Shown here: in pieces, positions 1-12,305 of the stretch
Layout of the letters: each line of letters opens with the position of its first letter
Numbering within the stretch: the stretch's first letter is position 1
NCBI RefSeq assembly: GCF_034190915.1
Contig: NW_026947506.1
Location: 12,461,501 to 12,525,500, forward strand
Direction: 5' to 3'
DNA from: Cavia porcellus
Taxonomy: Eukaryota > Chordata > Mammalia > Rodentia > Caviidae
DNA: 64,000 bases
Notes under the pieces: generated by a model
Told to the model about the DNA's origin: nothing
What the model saw: only the letters and a program-made list of their open reading frames with translations
Databases searched by the model: none
Translations under genes and position numbers: made by a program

Positions 1-251
1 TCTGTTTGTCCATTTGTCCACTCTGTGAACAGCTGTTCCTTTCATTTTAAGCTCAGTAAATTTTCTCTTTTTACATGTTTGTATTTTTTGATCAAAGATT
101 TGTTTGGGTTGTGAATTTACAATGCATGGTTTCACATTGGTTGCCAGAAATGTCACAAAGCCTGGGAATAGGAATGCAATATAGTGTTATTCATCGCTGA
201 CTTTATAGTCTCATTATTTAGAAATTATATTATTAGGATGAATAAACAAAG

Positions 252-2633
252 TCCCAGGGGAGAAATGGTGGTGGATAGATAACAGCAGGGTACAGAAGCT
301 CTCTGAGATAGTCAACTTGGAATCACAAAAATAATATGGCATAGTGAGTCTCAGACAGAGGGAGATAGACCCTCACAACCCTAATGAAAACTAAGGAGAG
401 AAACCATTTAAAAATACAGTCCCAGTGTTACTATTGGAACAGCTACAGTCTTGGAGCTGCCACTTGAACTCACTGCCACTGCTACACTTGATCTCATGCA
501 GCCAAGATTTATGGAACTACACCAAAGTTCACCAGTTTCAATTCACTGGAGACATTTGCACTGAGGATGGGAGCCAGTGATCTGAACTGAGAGCTAAGCT
601 GGCAGGAAACCCTGCATTGACCTTCAGTGAGTGACAGGAATAAAAACCCTTCCATAAAGAAAAAGGAGCTCCAACAGATGACATTCTCCTACCAGGAAAA
701 TTGTACAGAACAAGAGGCTGCAGTGACTTCAGTCAGTTTCTCCCTTTTCAAGTGGGACTGGTGGGGAGCACCTGACCTGGGTCACACCTCAGACTGAGAC
801 CAATAGGCTAGCCTGTACCAGTACCAATGCCTGTAAGTACACGATAATGCAGTGAAGCCTCCAACAGGTTGACTAACCCAGATGGGCAGGCCCAGCATAG
901 ACTGCCCTGGTCTGTATCTCCATGTTCTTGCCCAGTGCAGTGTAGTCAGCACTTCAGACAAACTGTAACCAACAAACAAAGAAGATGGGCCTCCTATATA
1001 CACCTGTAGGGAAGGAACAAAATATATGAAAAGAGGCAGCAAAAGAAAGGGTTCCCACTCCCCAATCCTGAGAACATTGATCCAGGAAAAGTAAATGCAA
1101 AGGAAAATGAAGACAGCAAACATGCAATATCAGACATGGCACCAGTAGACATAAAGCAATATCTTCAGGAACTCATAGACAATTTCAAAGGTGAAGTATT
1201 TAACAATGTAAAGCAAGATACAAATAGAATAATTAATGAAATGCTAAGCACCTCTCAAGAAAAACATGGAAGAAAAGAAGAACCATCTTCCAAAAAAGAG
1301 GAGAAATGTTTCATGAGGAAAATAGAGAAAAGATAGAATAAAGGAAGCTGGTTCAAAGAGACTACTAGGAATTTTAAAACTCCATTGAAAGCTAGCAAAA
1401 CTGCTTGAAAGAAACTAAGGATAGATTATCCATACTAGAGGACAGGTTGGCACTGTGGGATCATGAAAGGAAAAAGTTCTTAAAAATAACAAGGAAACAA
1501 GCAGTAACATTACAAAGGTTAAAAGATGACAAGAAGTTTTATAACTTAATAATAACTAATGTGAATGAAGAAGGAGGGGTACAAGCAAAGGAACTACAAA
1601 GTCTATTCACAAAAACAGTAAAGGAAAACTTCCCAAGAATAGGAAAAGGAAAAGATATCCAGGTGTATCAGGCATACAGAACTCCAGCCACCTAAACCAA
1701 AGCAGAACTACATATAGGCATATAATAATCAAGATCCCAGAAATCCAATATAATAACAGAATATTAAAAGCTGTCAGAGACAAGAAACAGATCATTTATA
1801 AGGGAAATACCATCAGAATTGCATCAGACTTCTCAGCACAAACCATCAAATCAAGAAGACAATGGAGTGAATCATTCCAAGTCCTGTTTTTATAGCTCCA
1901 TACTATCTATAAAGCTGTATTTCTATTATACTGTTATGCACTGATATATTCAATTATACTTTATCTAATGATATAGCCATTTCTATTGATGATAACAAGA
2001 GACAACATAGCAACCATGGTAGAACTCCTTGTACAGCACTTTTACATGTCTTTTTAGTTTTATGTATCTCTCGGATTATGTTTTGCTCTGTCCTGCTTTT
2101 TTCTGTTTCTCCCTCTAATATAGAAAGAATAGAAATAACATGTTAAGACGCATGCTTCCATAAAACCTATCAACAGTTTACAAGAACTGATCTTATGACA
2201 CATGGTGAAATGAACAAATACTTTGAAGGGAAAAAAAGGCACTACAGTAACCAGTGCTGATTCTTTAGTGCCATGAGGTGAAATTCAGCAATACCATTAA
2301 TCTTTGATCAGAGTGATTTTAATCTGCTTTGGTTTATTTAAACTCAACATAAATGAAAATATGGATAAATGCGTACATGTTTAAGTGTATAGGACTGATA
2401 GCCATATTAATTAGTTTGTATTAGATAGTTGAACAGAACTCTTTGCAGTCTCCCTGTTTGAATTCCCATTTACATGTTCCACTTTTGTATCTTGAACAAT
2501 TATTTGTAAGAGGACAATATGTAATCACAAACTAGTGATTTATTACAGTTTATTTTTTTCTTTAAAAGTATGTACTATTTCAACCTGTTTTCTGTTTTGT
2601 TTTGTCTTTCTTTAAATAAAAATAAATTTAAAA
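252..2633 (+). mobile_element. HAL1-like L1 derivative (5'UTR-ORF1-3'UTR, no ORF2), copy 1
   Basis: The 5' part aligns with the element starting at 48026 (shared 'gagatagtcaac' block and following purine-rich leader). It continues into a decayed ORF1 and then passes directly into an L1-type 3' UTR ending in an A/T-rich tail near 2633. No endonuclease or reverse transcriptase segment lies between ORF1 and the 3' UTR. Relative to the 48026 copy, about 0.4 kb spanning the end of ORF1 and the start of the 3' UTR is missing (join near 1885-1895). Imperfect target-site duplications may be present (GATGAATAAACAAA near 238 and GATAAATAAACCAACAAA near 2635). The element cannot mobilise itself. Confidence 0.75.
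1027..1890 (+). pseudogene. Decayed L1-type ORF1 of the copy-1 HAL1-like element
   Basis: Reading from the ATG at about 1027, the frame matches other ORF1s in this window only after several shifts. Open pieces lie at 1136-1336 and 1405-1695. They show the same order of segments as the better ORF1 at 51614: a helical, charge-rich N-terminal half, a Leu-Ile-Thr-Arg-Lys-Gln step, an RRM-like Asn-Leu-Ile-Ile-Thr-Asn-Val stretch, then an 'Ala-Tyr-Arg-Thr-Pro-Ala-Thr' block. The C-terminal domain is interrupted and then cut off near 1890. The family product is the trimeric RNA-binding chaperone of L1 particles; this copy could not make it. Confidence 0.7.
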
Positions 2634-4067
2634 AGATAAATAAACCAACAAACTCTCTTAGCAATGAGTTTGCTGGACTGAACTCTGATTGATAAATAAG
2701 AAAGTAGTTGCTTGGTAACATTTTTAACCAGTTCTTATTCATTGAGTAGAGACTGCAATGATCTCCAGAGCATTATAGGAGACACCTCAAATAAATTTAT
2801 GAAATGTATTCCTAAATGTACACATTGGTCATTATGAAAAGAAGTAATACATATTTTTGGTTTGAAGATCCTGTATAAATGTTTCACATGTTTATGACAG
2901 TTGATTGTAATCAACTTCATGTTGTATTGCATACATTCATATTTCTGGATGCATAAGACTCCATGATTGTAAAATGGGTATTACTTGTGGTAACAGATTT
3001 TGGTGTCATGTGCACACCTCTGCTGATACCAAAGACATGTGAGATTCACATTCACCTAAAGATCAATAAGTTAGTCAATAATACACCAAAACTTCTTATC
3101 TATTAGATAAGGGTGATTGACTGAAGAAATATTTTATGTCAAATGAGGAATTTAGATTATTAAAAGAATCTCGTGATTGTCATGATGCAATACTATGTAT
3201 GGTTCTGAATCCTGATACACTATGTAAAATATGGAAATGTTAACACTGTAGGTATTCAAATCCTAAATTGTCCATGGATAGAAGAAAATAGTGTTCATTT
3301 AATGTTATAATTTGCTTCATGTTTAGATAAAATAGTAATATTAAAGCTTACTGCCTCTAATATACTGTATTGTTACCAAAAACTTCTGGATGTTCAATAG
3401 CTAAGGCTTAGAAGCCAAAACTCTGACAGATGGCCTAAATGGGTAGCCAATATTTTGGTCCCAGCCCTTCAAGGTTGGTGGAGACCCAGAACATAAAATA
3501 ATCTCTGATTGCATCAACCTAGGATACTCAGTGAGTCCCTGGTTGTCTTATCAAGAAGATGATGAGATCACAGAGGAAAGTCATCTTGAATGCAAGGTTT
3601 GCCTAAGAAGAGTGACCATGGGAAATCTCCCAAGCTTTCACAGAGAACAATGTGGTCAAGCAATGGCTGTGACCCTTCCAGGTGGCTGACACTGACAGAA
3701 GAGCCATGAGGTGCTATGCATGGTTCTAAGATAACTCCTGAGTAGACCTAAGTGACCTTTATAGGAACAAAGGAACTGATTGTAGTTAATGTAGGTCTCA
3801 TGTTAGCTTGGTCTTGAACCTCCTGCAGAAAAATTTGGCCTCTGTAGATACAGTGCAATGTAAAATTTTGGCCTTGGGAGAATCTCAGATCACTAACATC
3901 ATCTGACAATTGCTGTCTATGCTGGTAACTGACTACTGTTATGAACTGATGAACTATGATGAGTTCAATCTCATCTCCTCAAACTCCTCATCTCATCTCC
4001 TCAAACCTTCTCCATCTTGAGCTGGCCACCAATCCTGGGAACCAACAAAACAAATAAAGAGATAGAT
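2634..4067. other. Intergenic, no recognised gene
   Basis: AT-rich sequence with frequent stops in all frames. A short direct repeat of a CTCATCTCCTCAAAC-type unit occurs near 3970-4007. Between about 3440 and 3960 the sequence looks less AT-rich, but I find no continuous reading frame and cannot assign it. Confidence 0.5.
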
Positions 4068-4460
4068 GTTGGAAAGCGTTGAAGCTGAATACATGTGTAG
4101 GGCTGTGGTTTGGCCTGGGCATGATAGAATTGAGAATGAGGAGACACCTCAAGGAACAAGATAGGCCACTGCTGAGACCACCTGGAGACTTCCTAGATAG
4201 TTTTCCTTAATTAGCATCATCTGTTCTTCTGAGGGTTCCTTGATCCTCTCCCAGGAACATGCACAGGTTTCCTCCATTGTCCACTCAATTCATTGCTTGT
4301 TCTGATTAAATACACACTGACTAATGACAGTTGGCTGGCCTGCTAGCAGCATTATGAGCTCTGAAGAGGATTTCATTCTTCCTGCTGCCCTCAAGAGAAT
4401 GCCACTTGTTTCAATCTTTTGGTCATTTGCTGTGCAATTTTGGGTACTCGAGATTTAGGC
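4068..4460 (+). repeat. Paralogous block shared with 30560-30950 and 62220-62610
   Basis: The stretch containing 'GATAGTTTTCCTTAATTAGC' and the following 'CAGGTTTCCTCCA' segment recurs in the same order downstream of both zinc-finger copies. It is the 3' flank of the duplicated KZFP unit. Its presence here indicates that a third, more upstream unit once lay before this point. No coding potential is visible. Confidence 0.75.
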
Positions 4461-5984
4461 ATAGGCCCAAACAGAAAATTGACTTTCAAATAGGATAACT
4501 GTAAGTTTCCTGAAAAGATTACTATATGTAAACTTTTCTGTATCTGATGATGGAAGTGTTATACTACCGATCAACAAAACATATTGCTACCTTATCAATA
4601 TATTTCTACCGTGTTAACATATATTCTGTTATTAACATATTGAGAGGTATTATATTAATTTCTCAGAGGGCATGATCACACAACCTTTCACATAATTATG
4701 AATATTCTACATAAAGTTTTCTAAGTCAGAACTTACAAGTGAATTTGTTAGATGATAAAGTAGGCATCCATCAATTTGTTAAGTACTACATAACATGAGT
4801 GTAGGTGTTTCTAGCAGTTCATTTGTTTCAACCATGAGTGCATCACCAGAGGCCTGTTCTGCCTGCTTGGCAGAGAATGGGTTCTACAGGAAATTAGTGG
4901 TTTTCATCTGCAAAGAATTGCTGGAGTCAAACTGAAATAGACACATGCTAAACACTGTCAGGGTATTCATAGATTAAAAACTCATTTACATAAATAGTTG
5001 AAGAATGAGTTGATACATTTGGAAGATTATTTAGGACATACACCTTGCTGAATTATATTAGATATTTATTTCTTTTCTTTTATACAGGTATAAAATATCT
5101 GTCCTACAGAATTTAATAAAAATATATTCTTTTATGTCATTGTTTCTATGAGGGAAGTTTGATTTTGACTGCTTCCAATACAGAAATATCTTGGAAAATA
5201 GAAGTGAAAAAAAAAGGTTAGTTTTTTATGAGGTCAAGGAGCCAGAGAAGAGTTAAAGAGCCTGAGAGAAAGGATCCAGGGACCAGATTTGGTTCATGGG
5301 TTCCAACTCATATGGCTCCAATCTACACATAAGTAAGTGATTATACTAATATCCTACACATCTCTGATGCCAAACAAGTTGTTAACAAATGGATCACATG
5401 GCTTTAGGGATATTAAAATCCTGAAGAGCAGAGTGACAATTTGTAACAAGGGAACTATAGGGCAAGGGGAACTTAGAGTTTGAAGTTCTTAGGGGTCACT
5501 GCCCCATCAGAAGGAAATGTTTAATTGGATTAGGAATTTGGTTCCATTTCAGCAATAATTGTGCCCCCATGGTTGGCAATATGATTACTTTCAGAATTCA
5601 GGATTTTTATGAGTCTGAATGAGTATCAAGCTTGTCTTGGACAATTCATGTTTGCATTTGTTTCATGTTTACTCCCTTGCAGACTATTAGTATCATTTAA
5701 ATGTAATGTCTTCACTTCACACAGTAACTGGGCTCCTTTTGTGTTCACAAACTGCCTTTCTAGGTGGAAAATTAATAGAGATGACAGTGAAAATTTTGCA
5801 AATGAAGTCTGATGCCTCTCACATGGCCTTCCCACTCTCTATTCTGTTGTGTCCTGCCCTGGCCTGGGCTCAGAATGTATTCTAAAATCGGAGGATTTTT
5901 TTGTTCCTGGATAATTGAACATAAATCTTGAAAACATTTGCAGCCCATTATGGAAAGAGTCCACTGAGCCGTGAAAGAAAGAAG
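4461..5984. other. Intergenic, no recognised gene
   Basis: AT-rich, with only short shadow ORFs (for example 5609-5812) that have no recognisable domain. I see no repeat boundary that can be assigned with confidence. Confidence 0.45.
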
Positions 5985-8300
5985 GGGCAGCCATGAAATG
6001 GCAGGGTTAAACAAGAAATTTAGAGAAGACCTAGCACCACTACTTCTCAAACTTTTTAATGAAATAGAATGGGAAGTGGTACTTCCCAATTCATTCCTGG
6101 AATCAAGAATTACCCTGATACAAAACCAGAGAAGAATGCAAACAAGAAAAAGAATTACAGGCCATTCTGCCTAATGAACATTGAAGCAAAAATCCTCAAT
6201 AAGATACTGGCAAACAGACTGCAGAATGTCATCAAGAAGATTGTACACCTTGATCAAGTGGAATTTTTACCTAGGATGCAGGGTTGGTTCAACATACATA
6301 AATCCATACATATAATACACCATACTGACAAATCCAAAGGTAAAAATCACTTGATCATTTCAATAGATGCAGAAAAAGATTTTGACAAAGTCCAGCACTA
6401 ATTCATAATAAATACCCTACAAAAATTGGGAGAGATGATCTTTATCTCAATCTGTTAAAAGCCTTTTATGACAAACCAAAAGCCAACCTCATACTAATTG
6501 AACAAAAACTGAAAGCTTTCACTCTAAAGTCAGGAATAAAACAAGCATGTCCACTGTCTCCACTCTTATTCAATATAGTCCTGGAAACTAGCTGGAGCAA
6601 TTAGACAAGAGAAAAAAATAAAAGGAATAAAGATAGGAAAGGAAAATCTTAAACTATCATTATTTGCAAAAGACATGATCCTCTCCTTAAAAGACCCTAA
6701 AAATTCCACCAAAAGACTTACAGTTTAATAAGCAAATTTAGTAATGTAGCTGGTTACAAAGTCAACACTCAACAATCAATAGACTTCATATACAAGAATA
6801 AAGAACTCGTGAAAGAGAAATCAAGGAAACAATAACTTTTACAATAGCATCCAACAAAATGAAATACTTAGGAATTAATCTAACAAAGGATGTATATGGC
6901 TTCTACACTGAAAACAGCAGTACTCTCAAAAAGGAGATTGAAAAAGATACTATAAAATGGAGAGCAATCCCATAGTCTTGGGTAGGAAAATTCAATATAA
7001 TTGAAAATGGCCATACTTGCAAATCTATTGTAGTGATTCAGTGCAATGCCAATAAAAGCACCAATAGCATATCTCAAAGAATTACACAAAATAAATCCTA
7101 AAATTCATCTGGAACCAGAAGAGACATAGAATAGCAAAGGTGATCCTGGGCAACAAAGAAAAGACAAGGTTCATCATAATTCCTGACTTGGAATTATACT
7201 ATAAAGGTTCTGTGATAAAAAAAAAAAGGTGTGGTACTAGGGGCTGAGGATTTAGCTCAGCGGCATAAGTGCCTGCCTTGCAAGCAGGCATCGTGAGTTC
7301 GATCCCTGGTACTGATAAAAAGGAAAAAGACAAAAAAAAGGAGTGGTACTGACAAAAAACAAAACAAAACAGAACCATACCTAAAGATTAGAGGAACAAA
7401 TTAGAAGATGGAGACACAACCCCAGACATACTAAAACATCTTATCTTTGACAAACATGCCAAACACAGTCACTGGAAGTCAGACAGTCTCTTTAATAAAT
7501 GGTGCTAGAAAAACAGGTTCTACACATGCTGAATATTAAAACTGGACACATATCTTTCAACATGTATTAAGCTAAGATCAGAATAGATCAAAGATCTTAC
7601 ATTAAAGCAGACACATTAAATCTGCTGGAAGGTAGAGCAAGTAAAACCTTGAAAACATTGATGTAAGCAAAGAATTTATGAAGAAAACATGGATTGAACA
7701 GGAACAATCACAGAGAATCAAGTGGGATCTCACCCTACTGAAAATCTTTTTAACAGCAAGAGAAACCACCAACAGAGTGAAGAGACAACCCACAACGTGG
7801 GAGAAAATGTTTGCCAGCTGTTCCTCAGACAAAGGATTACTATTGAGAACACGGAAAACTCAAAAAATTCAGTCTTCCCAGATTTAAATACCCAATCCAA
7901 AAATTTGCATCTGAGATGAAATACACAGTTCTCAGATGAAGAAATAGAAACAGCAAATAAATATGTGACAAAATGTTTTACATCACCAGTCATTTAACCG
8001 ATGCAAATTAAAAGAACACTGAGATTTCACCTTGCCCCAGAAAAAATGCCTACTGTCAAGAAATCAAGCAATAACGAATGCCGGAGGGGGAGTGGGGGAA
8101 AAAGGATCCCTTCTCCATTGTTGGTGGTAATGCAACCACTGTGGAAATCAGTGTGGAGATTCTGCACAAACTAGGTCTAGAGGCCTCACTCAACTCAGCT
8201 ATTCCCCTTCTGGGTATCTGCCCCAAAGAATAAAAAACATCATACCACAGTGATATATTTGCACCCATGTTTATAGCAGCACAGTTTGTGGTAGCCAGAT
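5985..8300 (+). mobile_element. Old L1 ORF2 fragment, truncated at both ends
   Basis: Translation fragments match the L1 reverse transcriptase palm onwards. The pieces are 'Leu-Leu-Leu-Lys-Leu-Phe-Asn-Glu-Ile' near 6050, 'Asp-Ala-Glu-Lys-Asp-Phe-Asp-Lys-Val' near 6370, then the thumb and C-terminal Cys-rich segment to about 8290. The YXDD-type site reads Phe-Ala-Lys-Asp near 6663, so a catalytic Asp is lost. Frameshifts are numerous. It lacks ORF1, the endonuclease and any 3' UTR. It is more diverged than the L1 at 54741 and contains a younger SINE at 7239. Confidence 0.85.
7239..7342 (+). mobile_element. ID-like tRNA-derived SINE
   Basis: Starts GGGGCTGAGGATTTAGCTCA, with A-box-like TTAGCTCAG and B-box-like GAGTTCGATCC segments, then an A-rich tail. 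It is flanked by the 8-bp direct repeat GTGGTACT at 7231-7238 and 7343-7350. It is inserted into the older L1. Confidence 0.9.
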
Positions 8301-8375
8301 CTTGGATGGAATACAAGACCTTGAGCTTGCCAGGCAGGTGCTTATGCTGCTGAGCTAAAATACCAGACCACATTT
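8300..8375 (-). mobile_element. ID-like SINE fragment, minus strand
   Basis: Reverse complement of the SINE core (GAGCTTGCCAGGCAGGTGCT... GCTGAGCTAAAATACC). It abuts the end of the L1 ORF2 fragment and is followed by a T-rich tract. Confidence 0.6.
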
Positions 8376-8624
8376 TTTTTTACTTTTTATCTTTGAAATA
8401 AAATGGGTTTGGGGGAAAATACAAGAGCTGAGAGAAAACCCTTCAGTGCATATACCCATCAGACGAGCTGAGGTGAACATTCCAGAATAGACCCAGCTCC
8501 AGAAGTCTCCATGCTCTTTTATTGGAGATCCACAGTTACAGGTGGATTTTTTTTCTGTAATTATTCTTGGTGGGAAAGGCAGACAGGAGAGCAGGAGCCA
8601 ATCAGTGATGAAGAGGCGGGTTGT

Positions 8625-8780
8625 ATGAACTGTCCAATCAGGCAGGCAAGGTAGGCGTTCTTTTGTGATGTCACAGCGTCAAAACAGGGAGAGCTAGATT
8701 TTTGCTAGACCGCATTTTGTGGCTTCTATTCGCTGTGGACTGCTTAGAAATAACCTGGGAGACCTCTGAGCTACACAATG
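8625..8780 (+). promoter_or_regulatory. KZFP-type promoter and exon 1 remnant (copy 0)
   Basis: A CCAAT box (CCAATCA near 8634) and a CRE-like TGATGTCA (8667) precede a leader. The leader ends GGGAGACCTCTGAGCTACAC and ATG (8778-8780), immediately followed by a GTGAAG splice donor. Many KZFP genes put only the initiator ATG at the end of exon 1, with the donor directly after it. No KRAB exon follows within this block. Known family structure plus position supports the call; transcription is inferred. Confidence 0.55.
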
Positions 8781-9952
8781 GTGAAGTTATGGGATGGGAG
8801 CAGTGAAATGGGGTGGAATCAGGTTGAGACCAATTAGAAGTGGTGAGAAGCAGTTGTCCTGTCTAGAGTCTGCGTGCTTAGCCTCAGACCATTGGGTCCT
8901 CTAGGGCTAGCAGTGAGTCATCCTCTGTCACTTTTACGTCTCATTGGGGCCAGGACAGTTCTGGGTCCCTAGAATGCTGTCGTCACTGTGACACCACCAG
9001 GCCACAATTTCAATTTTGAAATCACCTGCTGCCCTTGCTCCTCCAGCAGTCTGGGCACAGGAAGGGGAGTCAGGAGACCCTGATTGCGATGTGGTTTCGA
9101 GCTGGGTGCAGCTGTAATAAGCTAGGTCTCTGCTCCCATTCCTGTCAGCAACAGATCTGGAATCCAGAACTTTATAAATGTTTGTGATGCAGGACCTCAT
9201 AGTCACAACCGCTCTTCTTAAACTTATGCTTTTATGTATTTATAGTGATTGCCTAAATTTATACTATGTACTCGTATTTGCATGCTCATGAAAGGTGGTG
9301 GCAGAGGTCCTGAGAAGTCAAAGATTTGTATTGATGTGCCTCAGTGGAAGAAGGCTTCCCAAACACCTGGTAAATTCCTGTTCAGCATACAGAGCAATGC
9401 AAAAGAATTTCTGAACACATTTAATTATTATGTGTTACCTAAAATTAAGGCATTTACATGAACGTATACATGTGATATGCTTCTGAATGGAAAAGACTAA
9501 GGGTGTCATCTCTGAATTAACAGCTGATTTAATAGCTTGGCTAATCATAGACATTGTTTAAATATTGAAATGCTCTGCAATGGACTTTACTAAGTGGTGG
9601 AAAAGAGAAGCCCTAAATAGAAATTGTTCAGGGATATTAATAGTTAGGCATGAAGGGTTTTCTACTTAGTTTGGATCAGAGCAGCATGGAAAAGATGTGG
9701 AAGTGACTGGCAGGATGCAGGGTGCCAGTAGCAGGACTTACAGCAGAGAGAAATTTCACTGAAAATCAATTAGTTCTTAGGGTAGGCATGAAGTTAAAGT
9801 TGGGTTCTGAGTTCTTCTTTGAGGTGAATAACACCAGCTCTGGCAACAATCAAAATTCCTCATCCCTGTCCACCCATGAATTCTGTGTTCCATACTTGAG
9901 ATCTGATTTTGATTATCTGTAATTATGCCTCAGTGCCATGAAGGTGAAATTT

Positions 9953-10034
9953 GAAATTTTTTTGTACTAGCGATCGAACTTATGACCTCATGCTTGCCAG
10001 ATAGGCGTTCATTCCCCTGAGCTAAATACCCAGC
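9953..10034 (-). mobile_element. ID-like SINE, minus strand, shared with 18128
   Basis: Reverse complement of an ID-like SINE (T-run, TAGCGATCGAACTTATGACC, then GAGCTAAATACCCAGCC). The orthologous insertion in copy A shows it predates duplication of the block. Confidence 0.75.
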
Positions 10035-10197
10035 CATGAAAGTGCTTTCTGCATAACATGGAAGATATCAACATTGTTCCTCAGAAGGTATTGAATATTG
10101 TGGAAATTTTCTATATTATATGCCTATATTTTTTAAAGCATACCAAACGTGTCATATGCAGTCACTTTTAAAATTTAACATTGTCTGTGTGGCGTCT

Positions 10198-10290
10198 CAG
10201 TCAGGGTTTTTCTCTTTCAGGCAGCTCTGTAACTTATCCTAGCTCCAAACTCAAGACAGTTGTCATGCATCAGCCTCCCAAGATATTTTT
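10198..10290 (-). mobile_element. B1-like SINE fragment, minus strand
   Basis: Shows antisense B1 landmarks ('CTCAAGACAGTTG...CATCAGCCTCCCAAGAT'). It is paralogous to 18366-18478. Confidence 0.5.
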
Positions 10291-10816
10291 CTTATATCTG
10301 AATGAAAAGGGGTCACTTGGTGACACTGAGCTATATATATAGTTTGCAGCTTGGGCCTACTTTCATTGTTTATACATTTTTACATACAGCTGTTTTCCAC
10401 TAACATTTGAGTTATTATTTATGAACCATATTTGATGTTATTTGTGTTTTGTTCTATGAGACCAAGTTCAAATATCAAAATGCTGCATAAGTATATCAAT
10501 AATATAAGTATATCAAGAACAAAGGGCTCAGTGGCCTAAATGATATTTGAAGAGATATCATCTGTAGTCTATCAAAGTGATTCATGAGATATTTTTCTGG
10601 TTCTGTGCTTTGTGGATGCTTGTCCTGCAGGCTCCTTCTGGGAGCTTTGCTTTAGAGACATTGCACAGGGACTCTTGCAGTGACTCAGCACCTGAATCAG
10701 TGCTCCTATTTGGCTGTTACATTAGCAATGAGTTGCAATCTAGCATCAAATTTGCTGTCTCAAAAAATATGTACATACACATAATTAACCCCCAAGACAT
10801 GGAATTAAGATTTGAA

Positions 10817-10899
10817 CAGCAGCATAAGTGCCTGCCTTGCAAGCAGGCAGTCGTGAGTTCGATCCTTGGTACCAATAAAAATGAAAAAGACAAAAAAAA
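10817..10899 (+). mobile_element. 5'-truncated ID-like SINE, copy-0-specific
   Basis: SINE core from AGCATAAGTGCCTGCC through the A-rich tail, flanked by the perfect 10-bp direct repeat AAGATTTGAA (10807-10816 and 10900-10909). The paralogous site at about 18955 lacks it, so it inserted after the duplication. It creates most of the 3' half of a spurious ORF at 10577-11002. Confidence 0.9.
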
Positions 10900-10964
10900 A
10901 AGATTTGAAGAAATAAGTCTCTACTCAGCTGTTTTGTTTGGTTTTATTTGTTTAGTTAGTTTTG

Positions 10965-11097
10965 TTTTATTGAGACAGGTTTTCTCTATGTATATCAGCT
11001 AGATTTGTACCCCTTATGGTATGTGGAATTTCCCTAACCTGAAAGCAGCACTCCTGTCTCAGCCTCTTGATTACTGGGATTATAGATATGTGTTTTG
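10965..11097 (-). mobile_element. B1-like SINE, minus strand
   Basis: Antisense B1 landmarks run from TTGAGACAGG through GTCTCAGCCTCTTGA to a GGGATTATAGATATG end. It is paralogous to 19019-19160. Its right half reappears at 40459-40510, where copy B begins. Confidence 0.7.
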
Positions 11098-11100
11098 TAG

Positions 11101-11639
11101 CCTAGAAAATATTGAGACTTTGAAACTGAAACTTAGCTGTGTGGTACCTTGGCTTAGATTGCATCTTGAGGTGTGCATTCAATTAGTGCCATGTATTTGA
11201 CCCAGAAAAATAAAAAATTACTCAGGGTATAAGTCCCAAGAGAAAAGCAAAGTGATATGTGCCCAAAGAAAAAAATTAACCTGCTCAACAAAAGAAACAG
11301 AATACAGTTGTCATCCAAAAATTATTATAAGATTCTAGGTAAATGATTTCCAAAGGATGTTTTTGTGAATCTTAAAACATCTGTAACTTTCCAGTTCAGG
11401 GCCTCTTGTTTAGATCCGGAAATGGAGGGTGGGGGTTGGTATACAAGTGGTCCTGAGACCAGCTAATTAAATTCCACATTTTTTAATTTGTCTGCATGAA
11501 TTCCTATATTGTTCACAAACTCAACTCAAGGTGCAGAAACCTTTACTGACACAAGCAAACACCATGATAAAATGCCAGTGCCACTGAAATGAAAGAATAG
11601 TAGTGAAAGGAGAAGAGAAAAAAGACATACACCATGGAT
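11101..11639. other. Intergenic, nothing recognised
   Basis: AT-rich sequence without open frames longer than background and no clear repeat. It follows the end of the copy-0 block. Confidence 0.45.
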
Positions 11640-11786
11640 TATAATGCCCACCTCTCTTCCCCAGCAATGAAGAGGCTGAAACTGGAGAATGGCCATGTAT
11701 TCAAGGACAGCCTAACCAAATAGTGAGAGCAAACCCAGCCACAACTCCAAAGTGAGACTATGTCTTTAAAAACAAAAAACTAAAAT
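11640..11786 (+). mobile_element. B1-like SINE, plus strand, degraded
   Basis: Shows degraded sense B1 order: 'AGGCTGAAACTGGAGAATGG', a 'CAAGGACAGCCTAACCA' segment, then 'GTGAGACTATGTCTTTAAA' and an A-rich tail. Confidence 0.5.
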
Positions 11787-11799
11787 GAAAAAAATATAC

Positions 11800-12301
11800 T
11801 GTTAGGGCTGACGCCGCAGGGAAAGAGACCCCAAGGACTCAACTCTTGGTGAGGAAAAAAAAGTTTATTTCCATGCACATGGGGTCCTCCAGGCAAACAA
11901 GTGCGGAGGGCCCCGAGGGGAATTTGTGCAGGGTTTTTAAGGGCACAAGCGGGAAGCAAGCAGGTTTACAAAAGCAGATCGCATTGGTTAATTTTGAACG
12001 GCGCAGGACTTGGCAGATGCTGATTCGAGGGGTCTGGGGCTGAGTAACCATGGAGACTGAGGGTCCTGGTCTGATCTCAGAGTGCCAGGTACAACTCGGT
12101 CTCGTTTGAACAGCACATTCCTTTACTTATCTTTACCTTTACAGAGGACAGAACATCTGGTGGTTAATGACTAGCAGATGCATTCCTTCCTGTCCTGCTC
12201 TGATATCTCAAGGAGGAATTAGGGAGTGAAACATTTCTTACAGCTCTGTTCTATAGCTCGGGGGGGGGGGTTACATTACAAACGGGGAGTCGATTCTCTC
12301 A
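11800..12301 (-). mobile_element. Solo retroviral-type LTR (about 502 bp), minus strand
   Basis: On the minus strand the segment begins TGAGAGAATC (12301 downwards) and ends CCCTAACA (11800), the expected TG...CA termini. It is flanked by a 4-bp direct repeat ATAC (11796-11799 and 12302-12305), as class I (gamma-type) ERV insertions often are. A minus-strand AATAAA lies at 11863-11868, and a TTAAAAA TATA-like element about 70 bp upstream of it near 11935. It is GC-richer than its surroundings. No internal gag or pol adjoins, so it is a solo LTR left by recombination. Family identity is not determined. Confidence 0.7.
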
Positions 12302-12305
12302 ATAC

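Larger units (their letters stand above)
8410..11100 (+). repeat. Segmental duplicate of the KZFP 5' block (copy 0)
   Basis: Colinear with 16100-19165. Matching landmarks include the CCAAT segment (8630 and 16335), the 'AAGGCTTCCCAAACACCTGG' segment (9352 and 17382), the minus-strand SINE (9953 and 18128) and the B1 fragment near the right end. Copy 0 stops near 11100, before any KRAB-A exon, so it is a promoter/exon-1 block without a gene body. It has its own private SINE at 10817 and lacks the inverted repeat seen in copy A. Confidence 0.85.

Noticed and set aside
3960..4010. CTCATCTCCTCAAA repeats as a satellite or CRISPR-like array
   Set aside because: Only two to three units without regular spacers; simple local duplication.
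7240..7320. tRNA gene, because of A- and B-box-like segments
   Set aside because: A tRNA cloverleaf with a proper acceptor stem does not close. The A-rich tail and flanking direct repeats identify a SINE.
10577..11002. Frame of 141 codons as a gene
   Set aside because: Its second half is translated SINE, flanked by a target-site duplication. The same SINE peptide appears at 25775-26062 and 33122-33361.
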